Shown: positions 43,754-54,021, counted from the stretch's first letter. The stretch: DNA of 64,000 nt from an uncultured Elusimicrobiales bacterium (GCA_944324645.1 CALUXB010000004.1:61251-125250), one strand, 5' to 3'. Notes: a model not told the origin generated them from the sequence alone. Made by a program: numbers and translations.

Positions 43754-46015
43754 ATGGCTACCAACAATATCAAAGGCAAAAAACTTGTTATCGTAGAATC
43801 CCCGACCAAACAGAAAACCATCAGCAAAATTTTGGGCGGTGACTATTTGGTGCGCAGCTCTTTCGGCCACGTGCGGGATTTGCCCTCGCACGATATGGGC
43901 GTAGATATTGCCAACGGCTTTAAGCCTACCTACCAGCCGGTGGAGCGGGCCAAAAAATTGATTAAAGAACTGGAGGCCGCCGCCAAGAACGCCTCTGAAA
44001 TTTACCTGGCCACCGACCCTGACCGCGAAGGGGAAGCTATCGCCTGGCATTTGGTGGAACTGTTAAAACTGCCCAAAGACCGCTACCAGCGCATTTACTT
44101 TCACGAAATTACGCCGGCCGCCATTAAAGAATCCTTTGCGCACGCGCGTAAAATTGATGACAATTTAGTTAACGCCCAGCAGGCGCGGCGCATTTTGGAC
44201 CGCATTGTGGGCTACAAACTTTCCCCGCTTTTGTGGAAGAAAATCACCTCCGGCCTTTCTGCCGGGCGCGTGCAGTCTGTGGCGGTGCGTCTATTGACGG
44301 AGCGGGCCAAAGAAATCGCCCAGTTTCAGGAGCAGCCCTATTGGTCTCTCAAAGCCCAGTTTGAAAAACCGGGCGCCCAGCCGCTGTTTTGGGCGCGGCT
44401 TTTGAAGTGGCAGGGCAAAAATGTGGAGCAGACCAAAACCTATCATCTCTTTGCCGAAGACTACAAAGTAAAAAACACCGTTTTTGACAAACCTGAAACA
44501 TTGGCCCCTGTCAGCACTCTGCTGCGCCAGGGCCCGTGCACGGTAGCTAAAATAGAAAAGAAAGCGGTTAAACAAAAGCCCAAACCGCCCTTTATCACCA
44601 GCTCTATGCAGCAGGACGCTTACAACAAGCTGGGTTTCCCTTCCCAAAAAACGATGATGACGGCCCAGCACCTCTATGAAGGTATAGAAATAGCCGGGCA
44701 GACCATCGGTTTGATTACCTATATGAGAACGGACTCTTTCAACGTTTCCAAACTGCTGCAGGAGCAAACCCAAAAATTTATCGCTGAAAAATACGGCTCC
44801 GAATATGCCCCGGCGCACGCGCCTGTGTATAAAAGCAAAGTCAAAGGCGCGCAGGAAGCGCACGAGTCTATTCACCCCACCGATGTGCGCCGCACCCCGC
44901 AAAGCATAAAGCAATACTTAACGGCAGACCAATACAAACTCTATGAGCTGATTTGGTTGCGTTTTGTGGCCAGCCAAATGGCAGAGGCGGTGTTTAATAC
45001 CGTCACCGTGGATATCCAGGCCGGCACCAATGCAGACTGCCTGCTGCGCGCGGGCGGGCGCACCGTCAAGTTCCCGGGTTATTTGTCCGTTTATAAAGAC
45101 GATGAAGAAGAAGAGAATGAAGAATCGGCTCTGCTGCCGGAACTGGCGGAAGGGGACGCGCTGAACTTAAAAGAAATTGCCACCAAAGACCATAAGACCA
45201 CCCCGCCGCCGTATTACAACGAAGCCAGCTTGATTAAAACGCTGGAAAAACACGGCATCGGCCGCCCGTCCACCTATGCGCCGACTATTAAGACCATTTT
45301 GGACCGCAAATACATTGCCCGCCAGCCTAAAAGCAATAAGCTGGTAGCCACGGAGCTAGGCATTACCGTAACGGAGAGTTTGAAAGAATTCTTTAAAGAG
45401 ATTATGGACCTCTCTTACACCGCCGGCGTAGAAGAAAAACTGGACGAAGTGGCCGAAGGCGCCCAAAAATGGGTGGACTTGCTCAGCGATTTCTATGTCC
45501 CTTTCCAAAAAGAGCTGGACCAGGCCGACAAAGAAATGCAGCGCCCCGGCGCCAAACAGACAGATGAAAAATGCCCCCTCTGCGGCAAACCGATGCTGCT
45601 GAAAACCAGCCGCTTTGGGCAGTATTTGGTCTGCTCTGACGCCGCCTGCAAAGGCAAAATCAATTTAGGCAAAGAAGGCGAAAAAATTACGCCGCAGACC
45701 ACCAATGAAATTTGTGACAAATGCGGCGCCCCTATGGTCATACGCACCGGGCGGCGGGGCAAATTTATGGCGTGCTCTGCCTACCCCAAATGCAAGAACA
45801 CCTATTCCATAGACGCAGAAGGCAACAAAGTGGTGTCTTCCGGGCCGATACTTACAGACCATATATGCGATAAATGCGGCAAAAAAATGGTGCTGCGCAG
45901 TTCCAAGCGGGGCTATTTCCTGGGGTGCTCGGGCTACCCCAAATGCCGCAATATTGTAACCATTTCCCCGCAGGAAATTGAAAAAATCAAAGCCCAGCAC
46001 GAACAAAAAGCCTAA
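43754..46015 (+). CDS. topA: DNA topoisomerase I
   Basis: 753 residues, type IA. TOPRIM at the start (VIVESPTKQKTISKIL, DPDREGEAIAWH), catalytic Tyr in GLITYMRTDS, then three C-terminal C4 zinc ribbons (CPLCGKPM, CDKCGAPM, CDKCGKKM). Relaxes negative supercoils. Its ribosome site GAAGGA is good; the gene lies 20 nt after dprA. Confidence 0.97.
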   Translation: MATNNIKGKKLVIVESPTKQKTISKILGGDYLVRSSFGHVRDLPSHDMGVDIANGFKPTYQPVERAKKLIKELEAAAKNASEIYLATDPDREGEAIAWHLVELLKLPKDRYQRIYFHEITPAAIKESFAHARKIDDNLVNAQQARRILDRIVGYKLSPLLWKKITSGLSAGRVQSVAVRLLTERAKEIAQFQEQPYWSLKAQFEKPGAQPLFWARLLKWQGKNVEQTKTYHLFAEDYKVKNTVFDKPETLAPVSTLLRQGPCTVAKIEKKAVKQKPKPPFITSSMQQDAYNKLGFPSQKTMMTAQHLYEGIEIAGQTIGLITYMRTDSFNVSKLLQEQTQKFIAEKYGSEYAPAHAPVYKSKVKGAQEAHESIHPTDVRRTPQSIKQYLTADQYKLYELIWLRFVASQMAEAVFNTVTVDIQAGTNADCLLRAGGRTVKFPGYLSVYKDDEEEENEESALLPELAEGDALNLKEIATKDHKTTPPPYYNEASLIKTLEKHGIGRPSTYAPTIKTILDRKYIARQPKSNKLVATELGITVTESLKEFFKEIMDLSYTAGVEEKLDEVAEGAQKWVDLLSDFYVPFQKELDQADKEMQRPGAKQTDEKCPLCGKPMLLKTSRFGQYLVCSDAACKGKINLGKEGEKITPQTTNEICDKCGAPMVIRTGRRGKFMACSAYPKCKNTYSIDAEGNKVVSSGPILTDHICDKCGKKMVLRSSKRGYFLGCSGYPKCRNIVTISPQEIEKIKAQHEQKA

Positions 46016-46031
46016 AAGCCGGAGGCAGGAC

Positions 46032-46919
46032 GTGGAAAAATGGACGGAAGCGTTTTTGCTGCATTTGCAAAATAAAAATTTTTCCCCCCATACTTGGCAA
46101 GGGTACGGAGAAGATTTGCGGGAATTTGCCGCTTTTTGCACCGCACGCAAAGCAGATGTTTCCAAGGGGTTTAGTCCCGCCTTGGTACGTTCTTTTTTAG
46201 CTACCCTTTCAAACAAACACCCGGCGCGCAATACGGTGTTGCGCAAAATAGCGGCGCTGCGCAGTTTCACCCACTATTTGCTGGAGCAGGGATATATTAC
46301 GCAGGACCCGTTCAAACTGCTGCCTGCGCCCAAACGGGAGCGGCTGCTGCCCAAATTTTTGACTACTGATGAGGCAGACCGCTTAATAGATACTGCCGCG
46401 GAAAAAGGCCGCTACGCCGCGCGCAACCGGGCGCTTTTTGAGTTGATTTATTCCAGCGGCCTGCGCCGCAGCGAAGTGACGGGGCTGAAAATAGCCGATG
46501 TGGATTTTTTTAACGGCGTAGTTAAGGTGTTGGGCAAAGGCAACAAAGAGCGCTACGTTCCGGTAACGGACGCGGCGCTGAAAGCCATTAAAGATTATTT
46601 AGCTACGCGCCCCCACCCGCGGGGGCAAGACGCCCTGTTTTTAAACAAAAACGGCACACCGCTGACCGGGGACGGCTTGGCCTATATTTTTAAAAATTTA
46701 GCCATACAGTCGGGCATAGCGCGCAAAATCAGCCCGCACAGCCTGCGCCATTCGTTTGCAACGCATTTGCTCAACAACGGCTGTGACTTGCGAAGTTTGC
46801 AGGAAATGCTGGGACATAAAAGCCTGGCGGCCACGCAGGTGTACACCCACGTGTCTCTGGAAAAACTAAAAAGCGTGTACCAACACGCTCATCCGAAAAA
46901 CAAGGAGCCGGAAATATGA
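46032..46919 (+). CDS. XerC/XerD-type tyrosine recombinase
   Basis: 295 residues from GTG 46032, chosen because GGAGG stands 7 nt upstream; an ATG at 45978 lies inside topA and has no site. N-terminal SAM-like domain (about 1-90), catalytic domain with Arg in SGLRRSEV, Lys in GKGNKERYVP, HSLRHSF, LGHKS and Tyr in YTHV. Resolves chromosome dimers at dif. Which of XerC or XerD it is cannot be told. Overlaps the ROK gene by 4 nt. Confidence 0.9.
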   Translation: MEKWTEAFLLHLQNKNFSPHTWQGYGEDLREFAAFCTARKADVSKGFSPALVRSFLATLSNKHPARNTVLRKIAALRSFTHYLLEQGYITQDPFKLLPAPKRERLLPKFLTTDEADRLIDTAAEKGRYAARNRALFELIYSSGLRRSEVTGLKIADVDFFNGVVKVLGKGNKERYVPVTDAALKAIKDYLATRPHPRGQDALFLNKNGTPLTGDGLAYIFKNLAIQSGIARKISPHSLRHSFATHLLNNGCDLRSLQEMLGHKSLAATQVYTHVSLEKLKSVYQHAHPKNKEPEI

Positions 46920-47878
46920 TTGGAATCGGAGTGGATATTGGCGGTACTTTTGTAAAGCTGTATGTGATGAACGAAAAGGGTGAAATTATCCGCAAAGAAA
47001 AAGTGGAAACCAACTACGAACACGGCGCGGAAGAATTTTTAAAACAAATTGCCGGTTTTATTAACCAAATCAAAGCCCAGTTTCCGGACCAGGCCATCGC
47101 CGTAGGGGTTGGCGCCCCGGGCGATGTGGATAACCAGCGCGGCATTTTGCGCTACAATCCCAATTTAAAATTTAAAGACGTGGACGACTGGCCGCTGGCA
47201 GACATCTTGGAAAAGCATACCGGCATACGGCCTTATGTAGCCAACGACGCCACCCTGGCCGCCTGGGGCGTGTATGAAAGCGTGCTTCAGCGCCAGGCCA
47301 CCAATGTGCTGGTCATTACGCTGGGCACCGGAGTAGGCGGCGGGCTGATTATTAACAAAGAACTTTACCAAGGCTCCAACGGCACCTCAGGCGAAATTGG
47401 GCACGCCAAAATAGCCAATGTCAAAACCGGCCCCCAATGCGGCTGCGGTGCGCGGGGCTGTTTAGAGGCGTTTGTAGGCACCATTGGCATTCGCCGGCGC
47501 GTGATGGAAGGCATTTTGGAACACCCGCAGTCTATTTTAGCCAAAATGGTGCAAAAAGAGCAGGACTTTAAAATAGAGCTTGTGTCCCGCGCCGCAGAGC
47601 AGGGCTGCCCGCTGGCGCTGAAAATATGGGAAGACACCGGTTTTTTCTTAGGCATTGGCATAGCCAATGTGTGCCTGGTGCTGGACGTAGATACCGTAGT
47701 GCTCACCGGCGGGGTTTCCGGCGCGTCCAAATATTTCCTGCCGGCGGTGGAAAATGTGCTGCACCACCAGCAAATTCAAACGCCGTTTAAAAAGCTGAAA
47801 CTTTTGGTGTCGCAAAATCCCAATATAGGCGGCGTAGGGGCGGCTATGTACGCCATTCATCAGGAATCTAAAAAATAA
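46916..47878 (+). CDS. ROK-family sugar kinase (glucokinase-like)
   Basis: 320 residues. ATP-phosphate motif GVDIGGTFVKLYV, GVGAPGDVDNQRG, catalytic Asp in VANDATLAAWG, GEIGH and the ROK zinc motif CGCGARGCLEA. Phosphorylates glucose or a related sugar. No helix-turn-helix, so a kinase and not a repressor. Its TAA is followed at once by the lptD ATG. Confidence 0.9.
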   Translation: MIGIGVDIGGTFVKLYVMNEKGEIIRKEKVETNYEHGAEEFLKQIAGFINQIKAQFPDQAIAVGVGAPGDVDNQRGILRYNPNLKFKDVDDWPLADILEKHTGIRPYVANDATLAAWGVYESVLQRQATNVLVITLGTGVGGGLIINKELYQGSNGTSGEIGHAKIANVKTGPQCGCGARGCLEAFVGTIGIRRRVMEGILEHPQSILAKMVQKEQDFKIELVSRAAEQGCPLALKIWEDTGFFLGIGIANVCLVLDVDTVVLTGGVSGASKYFLPAVENVLHHQQIQTPFKKLKLLVSQNPNIGGVGAAMYAIHQESKK

Positions 47879-50062
47879 ATGAAACGCATTCTCCCCCTCT
47901 TGCTTCTGCTTATCAACGGGCCCGTTGCTTTTGTCTATGGGGCCGATAACACCCTGCCCCCGCCAGAGGAAGAGAATGGTTTTGTCTATTTTACGGCACA
48001 GCAAGCTTCCGCAGACCCGGCCGCGAAAAAAGTTAATTTACAGGGAGATGTTACCATTACCCAACACACCCAAGACGGACAGGAACGGATAGCGGTAGGG
48101 GAGGACATCACACTGGACCAGTTAAACACTACTGTTTCTTCCGTTGGTCCTATGACTGTAACGGCAGAAAGCGGCAAACTGGAAGGGGAGAACCTCTCTG
48201 TCAATTACCAGACCAAAGGTTTTTACGCCCAAAATACTTCTACCGAGTATCCGCCGCTGCGGGTCATTTCCGCGGCAGAGCTTTCTTCACAAAACGGTAC
48301 CCAGCGGCTGAAAGACGCGGTACTAACCTGTTGCAATTTAGAGCCCCCGCACTACACCATTACGCTGGGTAATGTAAAAGTATCCCCACAGAAACGTATT
48401 TTTGGTACTAATGCGGTGTTTCGTTTAGACGGATTCCCGGTGCTGTGGCTGCCGGTGTATTGGCGTTCTCTGCAAAGCCAAAAACCTTGGACGACTTATG
48501 TGGATTTTACACAAAGCAACAACACCGGTTTTGGTCTTTTGACTTCTACCGTGTTTGACGAAGTGTGGGGATTCCGTCCTAAGATTAATTTGGATTTTTA
48601 CACAAAATCCGGTATTGGGCTGGGGACCGAACTTATGGCGGTGGAAACCGAAACCTTGCGCGGTACCGCAGAGGCTTATTACATTAATGACCATTCCAGC
48701 AAAGATGAGGACTATACCGTAGATGGCCACCCTTTCCAACTGCAGGACACCAAACGCTGGGGCATACGCGGCGGATATTGGTGGGAGATGTACGACAGCT
48801 CCGACCATTTTAACAACCCCACCGGCGCCTTGTACCAGTTTCAGACCCAATTTCGTATGGTGTCCGACCCGTATTTTAACGATTCTTTCTTCCGCGGCAA
48901 CCCGTATATTTTCACGCCGGACCAAGAAACCAATTTTTCTCTTTCGCGCCAGAGCCGCCGCTCTACGCTGCGTTTAAGCTATATTCAGCAGGATATCTTT
49001 GATTGGCAGCGCGGGGAATTTATAGCCAAAGAACGCAACCTGCCCCAGCTGGAATATACGCTTATGCCCTTTACAGACCCCCTCTTAGGCCTAACCCACC
49101 GTATGCAGGTTAGTTTTAACAATACCTCGCTGATGGAAGAAGCTTGGCAAAAAGAAGGCAACGCACGCTGGACGACGGAAAAGTCTATCCGCCTAGCGCG
49201 CAACTTGACCTTCCTGCCCAGCGTATTTTACGACCAGCACGTTACGCTAGACGATGAAGACTATAATGGCAAAACCGCTTGGGTAGGACGCATTGGCACC
49301 GATTTAAATTTACAAACCGACACCCCCCTGGGCACCTTGGATTTTGGGTATCAATACACCAAACGCCTCTCCACCGGCACGCTTTCCACCGACACCGCCT
49401 CCCCGGACCACGGTGAGGAACTCAACCGGCTGTATATTGAAGATTATTTCCGCCCTTCCTTTAACACCTATGTACGCTTGGAAACCGGCTTTAGCCTGAG
49501 TCAGTATGACCAAGAGGGCAAAGTATCCTGGGATCATTTAAAATACCGCATAGACCCCATTTTACTGGAAGCGGGCTATAACTCCCCCAATGGCACAATA
49601 AATCTTTTTGTGCAAAACCTGTATGACTTAATAGAGAAAAACCAAGCTTTAGTGGCCCAGACTAACTTTGTCATTAAAGGCCAACAGCTTGGCATTGGGC
49701 TGACCAATTACGACACCTACCAAGACCCTTATTCTCTGTACCGCACCTATTCTAACCGCTATACCTTTACAACCTATTTTGGTTTGCGCCTGCCCGACGC
49801 TACCTGGAGTCTAGACCTGGGAACGGACCTCCAACTGCAAAGCGGCAGCTGGCGGGCGTTTAATAAACTGGCGCGTTTTTCCAAACGTTTTCACGACGCT
49901 ATCGTAGAATTAACCGTACGTGACCGCAATGACAATTTATCTTTTGCTTTCCGCATTAATATCTTATGCGGTACAGAGGCCAAAGAAAAACAAGCCCGAA
50001 TGCAAACCCAAGACCAATATTGGTATCCGTGGCGCAGCGCCAACGATTTGCGTGATATGTGA
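47879..50062 (+). CDS. lptD: LPS assembly protein LptD
   Basis: 727 residues. Signal peptide (FVYGA), N-terminal LptA/OstA-like beta-jellyroll (about 40-160, NLQGDVTITQ), then a large barrel with the conserved entry YTITLGNVKVSPQKRIFG and LWLPVYWRS. Carries LPS across the outer membrane with LptE. Two adjacent Cys (VLTCCNLEPP) could take part in disulfides, as in E. coli LptD. Confidence 0.9.
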   Translation: MKRILPLLLLLINGPVAFVYGADNTLPPPEEENGFVYFTAQQASADPAAKKVNLQGDVTITQHTQDGQERIAVGEDITLDQLNTTVSSVGPMTVTAESGKLEGENLSVNYQTKGFYAQNTSTEYPPLRVISAAELSSQNGTQRLKDAVLTCCNLEPPHYTITLGNVKVSPQKRIFGTNAVFRLDGFPVLWLPVYWRSLQSQKPWTTYVDFTQSNNTGFGLLTSTVFDEVWGFRPKINLDFYTKSGIGLGTELMAVETETLRGTAEAYYINDHSSKDEDYTVDGHPFQLQDTKRWGIRGGYWWEMYDSSDHFNNPTGALYQFQTQFRMVSDPYFNDSFFRGNPYIFTPDQETNFSLSRQSRRSTLRLSYIQQDIFDWQRGEFIAKERNLPQLEYTLMPFTDPLLGLTHRMQVSFNNTSLMEEAWQKEGNARWTTEKSIRLARNLTFLPSVFYDQHVTLDDEDYNGKTAWVGRIGTDLNLQTDTPLGTLDFGYQYTKRLSTGTLSTDTASPDHGEELNRLYIEDYFRPSFNTYVRLETGFSLSQYDQEGKVSWDHLKYRIDPILLEAGYNSPNGTINLFVQNLYDLIEKNQALVAQTNFVIKGQQLGIGLTNYDTYQDPYSLYRTYSNRYTFTTYFGLRLPDATWSLDLGTDLQLQSGSWRAFNKLARFSKRFHDAIVELTVRDRNDNLSFAFRINILCGTEAKEKQARMQTQDQYWYPWRSANDLRDM

Positions 50063-50095
50063 TATGATTTAAAAGTACCCTAAAGAGAGGAACCT

Positions 50096-50674
50096 ATGAC
50101 CCCGAATCTAATGTTTAAAAAGCAAGGCTGGATAGAAGTAATTTGCGGATGTATGTTCTCCGGCAAAACCGAAGAGCTAATCCGTCGGGTGCGCACCGCA
50201 CTGATTGCCAAACAAAAAGTACAACTGTTCAATTCCAAACTGGACACCCGCTACGGCATTGGCAGCATTATTAGCCATAATCAAAACAAGGTGGACGCAG
50301 CTTGCGTAAAAAATTCCGCCGAAATCCTGCCGTTGATAGAGAAAGATACACAAGTAATTGCCATAGACGAAGTGAACTTTTTTGATAAAGGGATTGTGGA
50401 AGTATGCGAGAAACTGGCCAATATGGGCAAACGCGTGATTGTGGCCGGCTTGGACACAGATTACCGGGCCGAACCCTTTGAAGTAACCGCCGCTTTGCTG
50501 GCTAAGGCGGAATATGTGACTAAAAATCTGGCTGTTTGCACTAAATGCGGCAATCCGGCCAGCTTTACCCAGCGTATGACCAAAGACACGCGGCGCATTG
50601 TCGTAGGCACCACAGATGCCTACCAAGCCCGCTGCCGCCGCTGCTACCGCAAACCCAAGGAGAAGAAAAAATGA
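50096..50674 (+). CDS. tdk: Thymidine kinase
   Basis: 192 residues. P-loop GCMFSGKTEELIRRV, Asp in AIDEVNFF (DExNF), lid and zinc ligands CTKCGNPASFTQRM and CRRCYRKP. Salvages thymidine to dTMP. GAGAGGAA upstream. Overlaps the RDD gene by 4 nt. Confidence 0.96.
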   Translation: MTPNLMFKKQGWIEVICGCMFSGKTEELIRRVRTALIAKQKVQLFNSKLDTRYGIGSIISHNQNKVDAACVKNSAEILPLIEKDTQVIAIDEVNFFDKGIVEVCEKLANMGKRVIVAGLDTDYRAEPFEVTAALLAKAEYVTKNLAVCTKCGNPASFTQRMTKDTRRIVVGTTDAYQARCRRCYRKPKEKKK

Positions 50675-51207
50675 ACAAAAATTTTACTGTTGTAGAACAA
50701 AAAACGATATCCGTTTCATCCGGGCAGACCCTGTATGGCGGGTTTTGGATACGCGCTGTGGCTTTTATCATAGACTCAATCATCCTCTCTATTCCCTTAA
50801 CCCTGATTTCCATTCCTTTGCTGGGATACGGAATGTTTCCGGTGATATCGTATATGGAAGAGTACAACCAAACTCAAACCATTTCTCCGGAAATGGCAGC
50901 CGCTCTATTTCTGTTTATGGGCATTATTGCGCTGTTTCAGCTAATTAGTTTGGTTGTATTCTGGCTCTATTTCGCTTTGTTTGAAAGTTCTTCCAAACAA
51001 GCCACTTGGGGCAAACAAATATGCGGGCTGCGCGTAACAGACGGGCACGGGCAACGCATCAGCTTTGCTCGGGCCAGCGGACGCACGTTTGCTAAAATTC
51101 TGTCGTACGCCATTATGTATATTGGTTTTATGATGGCTGGCTGGACTAAAGAAAAACGGGCGCTGCACGATTTTATTGCGGGCACACGGGTGATAAAAAA
51201 CTCTTAG
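50671..51207 (+). CDS. RDD-family membrane protein
   Basis: 178 residues from ATG 50671 with AAGGAG; the frame extends back into tdk without support. RDD features: FWIRAVAFIIDSIIL (R and D in helix 1), two further helices, and TWGKQICGLRVTD and KEKRALHDFIAGTRVI. Members have been linked to Na+/H+ exchange, but the role here is unknown. Last gene of the run that began at tpiA. Confidence 0.88.
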   Translation: MNKNFTVVEQKTISVSSGQTLYGGFWIRAVAFIIDSIILSIPLTLISIPLLGYGMFPVISYMEEYNQTQTISPEMAAALFLFMGIIALFQLISLVVFWLYFALFESSSKQATWGKQICGLRVTDGHGQRISFARASGRTFAKILSYAIMYIGFMMAGWTKEKRALHDFIAGTRVIKNS

Positions 51208-51238
51208 CCCAAACTGTCAAGACAGCGTCCTTCTTTCT

Positions 51239-51271
51239 CCGCACCGGCAAAAACCGGTGCGGTTTTTATTT
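51239..51271 (+). terminator. Terminator at the end of the tpiA-RDD run
   Basis: CCGCACCGG-CAAAAA-CCGGTGCGG followed by TTTTTATTTT. Confidence 0.92.
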
Positions 51272-51447
51272 TGATTGGTTGTGTGCCCAAAACCGCCCCC
51301 AAGACGCTGGTTATAGACAGTTTGCAAACAAGCGGCGGTGCACGACCGACTTTTCTCTTTGCAGCAGCAAATTTCCCCTGCCTATTTTATCTTCGCCTGC
51401 TACAAATATCTGCCTGTTTGCTGGACCAGGCCGCCGCATCAAACAAA

Positions 51448-51477
51448 AAAGCGCAAAGCATATTCGCTTTGCGCTTT
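51448..51477 (-). terminator. tolB terminator
   Basis: AAAGCGCAAAGC-ATATTC-GCTTTGCGCTTT; on the minus strand it is followed by a T-run, 16 nt beyond the tolB stop. The 176 nt between the two terminators hold nothing I can support. Confidence 0.88.
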
Positions 51478-51492
51478 CTTGTCTTTATTTCA

Positions 51493-52788
51493 CTAAAAGG
51501 ACCAATGTGGGGTAAATGTTTCCCCGGGCAAATCCGCTACCAGATGCGGGGCGCTGCCGTCTGCATCCATCACATACAATTTACGCTTTCCGCCGTCGCG
51601 CGTGCTGGTAAAAGCGATAAAGCGCCCGTCCGGGGACCAGGTGGGGTCTTCGTTGCTGCCGGCGTCGGTCGTCAAACGGCGCAGCTGCGTCCCAGTCAAA
51701 TCCACCAAGAAAATATCAAACGGGTGGTACGGGGACTCGCGCCCGGCAAACACAATCCACTCCCCGGTGGGGGACCATTGCGGACTGTCGGACCAGTTGA
51801 AGGTTTTGGTCAGCGGGCGGGTTTGCCCGGTGGCCAGTTCCATCACATAAATCTGCGGGTTACCGGCGCGGTTAGAAACAAACGTAATGTATTTGCCGTC
51901 CGGAGAATAAGAAGGAGACCCGTCCACCGACTGGCGGTTGGTAATTTGTTTCTTCTCCCCCGTTTCCAAGTTATAAATATAAATGCTGGGGTTGGGCCCT
52001 TTAGAGCTGGTAAATACCAACGCTTTGCCGTCCGGGGACACGCCGCCGATCAAAGACAGCCCCCCGCGGATAATTACCGGGGCTATTTTGCCCGCCTTTA
52101 AGTCAATGGCAAAAATGTCCGGATTTTTATAGCGGTAGGTAGTGTAATAAATACGCCCGTCTTTGCTCCAACGCGGCAGCAAGGCGATGCTGCGGTCGTT
52201 GGTCAGCTTTTTCATATTTTGACCGTCATAATCCACCACATAAATTTCTTTATGTTTGGTGGAGTTATTAGCAAAAGCGATTTTGGTGTCTGCAATACCG
52301 CGCCGGCCGGTCAGGGTTTGGATAATCTGGTCCGCCGCGATATGCGCCAAACGACGCAGGCTGGCTTGATTGCCTTTAAAGGCCTTCGCAAATACCGGAG
52401 CCTGTGTCGTCACATCATACACATAAATTTTAATGGTATAGTAGGGTTTTTCATACGAAATATCCCCGCCAATCATATAGGCCGCTCTTTGTTTGGCCCA
52501 GCCGGAAAGGGTTTCTTTTAGTTCTTTGGCATTATAAGCGGGGCCGTCCTCTGACACTTCAAAGTAACGCCCATATAAAATATCGGCGCGCAGCGTATCG
52601 TGCACTTCTTGGGCGGCAGATGCTGCGTCTTCTTTGGCTGTAAAAGCAGGCATCGCGATGACCGGCAAACGTTTGGCGCCGGCAGAAGTAATACCAATGT
52701 ACACATCGGTTTTGGGTGCGGCCCACAACAAACCAGCACACAGCCCCGTCAGTAAAACCGCAGACAGTGATTTATACAATTTTTTCAT
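51493..52788 (-). CDS. tolB: Tol-Pal system periplasmic protein TolB
   Basis: 431 residues. Signal peptide to about 24 (LLWAAP), N-terminal alpha/beta domain (about 28-165), then a six-bladed beta-propeller with repeated SPDGKYITFVSNR- and IYVMELATGQT-type blades. Binds Pal and helps the outer membrane follow the septum. Last in pal-cpoB-tolB, the reverse of the common tolB-pal-cpoB order; tolQRA are not in the window. Confidence 0.93.
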   Translation of the reverse strand: MKKLYKSLSAVLLTGLCAGLLWAAPKTDVYIGITSAGAKRLPVIAMPAFTAKEDAASAAQEVHDTLRADILYGRYFEVSEDGPAYNAKELKETLSGWAKQRAAYMIGGDISYEKPYYTIKIYVYDVTTQAPVFAKAFKGNQASLRRLAHIAADQIIQTLTGRRGIADTKIAFANNSTKHKEIYVVDYDGQNMKKLTNDRSIALLPRWSKDGRIYYTTYRYKNPDIFAIDLKAGKIAPVIIRGGLSLIGGVSPDGKALVFTSSKGPNPSIYIYNLETGEKKQITNRQSVDGSPSYSPDGKYITFVSNRAGNPQIYVMELATGQTRPLTKTFNWSDSPQWSPTGEWIVFAGRESPYHPFDIFLVDLTGTQLRRLTTDAGSNEDPTWSPDGRFIAFTSTRDGGKRKLYVMDADGSAPHLVADLPGETFTPHWSF

Positions 52789-52794
52789 AGTGAA

Positions 52795-53478
52795 TTATTT
52801 TAAGTTAGCCAGTTCTTCTTTGGCAAGCTGTGCTTCCGGAGAGCGGCCAAAGTCCTGCACAATAGAGTTAAAATAGCGTTTGGCTTCTTCCGTTTTGCCC
52901 AGAGGAATAATACTGCGTGCATATTTTAAACGCGCGGTAGGAATAACTTTACTTTCCGGAAATTTCTGCAACACCGTCGCATACGCAATAGCCGCCGGAC
53001 GGGCCTGCCCCAACGCGGCATAAGCATCCCCCAGGAAAATATAGGCCTGTTGGATATTTTCCCCGTCGGGATATTTATCAATATAGAGCTTAAATCCGGT
53101 TACCGCCAAATCATAAGATTGTTTATTCAAATGATTTTTGGCTTCATTAAAAATATCAGAGGGCAACATTACGGCATTGGTCTGCCCTTCTGCCCCTTGC
53201 CCGCCTTGCACGGCGGCATTGATATCGTCTAATTTGGAGGAAAGATTAAAAATCTGTGCGTCTAATTGGGAAAGATTTTCATTAGATACGGCTAAATTTT
53301 GGTTCAACTCTTCCATTTTGCTGGCCAGCTCCGCCTGATTGGTTTGCATCAAGGCAATCGTTTCGTTGAGTTCCTTAAGCTGCAATTTTAAGGTTCCCAT
53401 ATCACGTTCGCTGGCTAAGCAGCCGGACAACAAAAGGCCCAAACCGCCTAAACAAAAGATTTTCAGTTTTATGTTCAT
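52795..53478 (-). CDS. cpoB: Cell division coordinator CpoB (YbgF-like)
   Basis: 227 residues with lipobox LLSGC, unlike E. coli CpoB, which is soluble. Coiled coil with heptads (about 26-95, LKELNETIALMQTNQAELASK) and a TPR domain (about 105-227, AQGQARPAAIAY-type helices, ESKVIPTARLKYARSI). Links the Tol machine to peptidoglycan synthesis. It lies between pal and tolB. Confidence 0.85.
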   Translation of the reverse strand: MNIKLKIFCLGGLGLLLSGCLASERDMGTLKLQLKELNETIALMQTNQAELASKMEELNQNLAVSNENLSQLDAQIFNLSSKLDDINAAVQGGQGAEGQTNAVMLPSDIFNEAKNHLNKQSYDLAVTGFKLYIDKYPDGENIQQAYIFLGDAYAALGQARPAAIAYATVLQKFPESKVIPTARLKYARSIIPLGKTEEAKRYFNSIVQDFGRSPEAQLAKEELANLK

Positions 53479-53505
53479 ACGGTTCGGGCCTCCTTCTTAA
53501 AACAA

Positions 53506-54021
53506 TTAGTTGATGGTCAGAATCGTGTCAGCGCGGCGGTTTTTGGCCCAGCAAGACTGCGTATTTTCATAGCAGATGGGTTTTTCTTTGCCGTAAGACA
53601 CGGTGCTGATGTTGGCAGCCGGGATGCCCAGGCGCACATAGTAAGCTTTTACTTCATTGGCTCTCTTTTCGCCCAAAGCAATGTTGTAGGCGATGGTGCC
53701 TCTGGAGTCGCAGTTACCTTCCACCACGACGGTGTAAGGAGCGCCGGCGGCCTGAGATTTAATGGCTTGGGCGTTGGCTTCTACGATTTTGCGGGCTTCG
53801 GCAGACAAATTATATTTGTCCAGCGCAAAGTGCACCACGCCCAAAGCAGCTTGGACGGTTTGCACTTCTTCTTCTTCCACTACCGTAGTTTCCTGCAACA
53901 CCATTTCGGTGGTGGTGCCGGTCATCATATCGGCATTGGCGTCGTCTTTGACGTTCTTTTTGCAGGCGGTCAAGCCGGCAGCCAAAGCGATCACGAGCGT
54001 TACTTTCAACAAGTTCTTCAT
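53506..54021 (-). CDS. pal: Peptidoglycan-associated lipoprotein Pal
   Basis: 171 residues. Lipobox AGLTAC, short acidic linker (about 20-60), OmpA-like domain (about 62-171) with VVHFALDKYNLS, VEGNCDSRG (E. coli reads EGHADERG) and GEKRANEVKAYYVRLG, which bind diaminopimelate in peptidoglycan. Two extra Cys (ICYENTQSC) may form a disulfide. GGAG 8 nt before ATG. Confidence 0.93.
   Translation of the reverse strand: MKNLLKVTLVIALAAGLTACKKNVKDDANADMMTGTTTEMVLQETTVVEEEEVQTVQAALGVVHFALDKYNLSAEARKIVEANAQAIKSQAAGAPYTVVVEGNCDSRGTIAYNIALGEKRANEVKAYYVRLGIPAANISTVSYGKEKPICYENTQSCWAKNRRADTILTIN

Noticed and set aside
51271..52101. 276-codon plus-strand frame
   Set aside because: Antisense to tolB, whose propeller repeats are unmistakable; no ribosome site or family.
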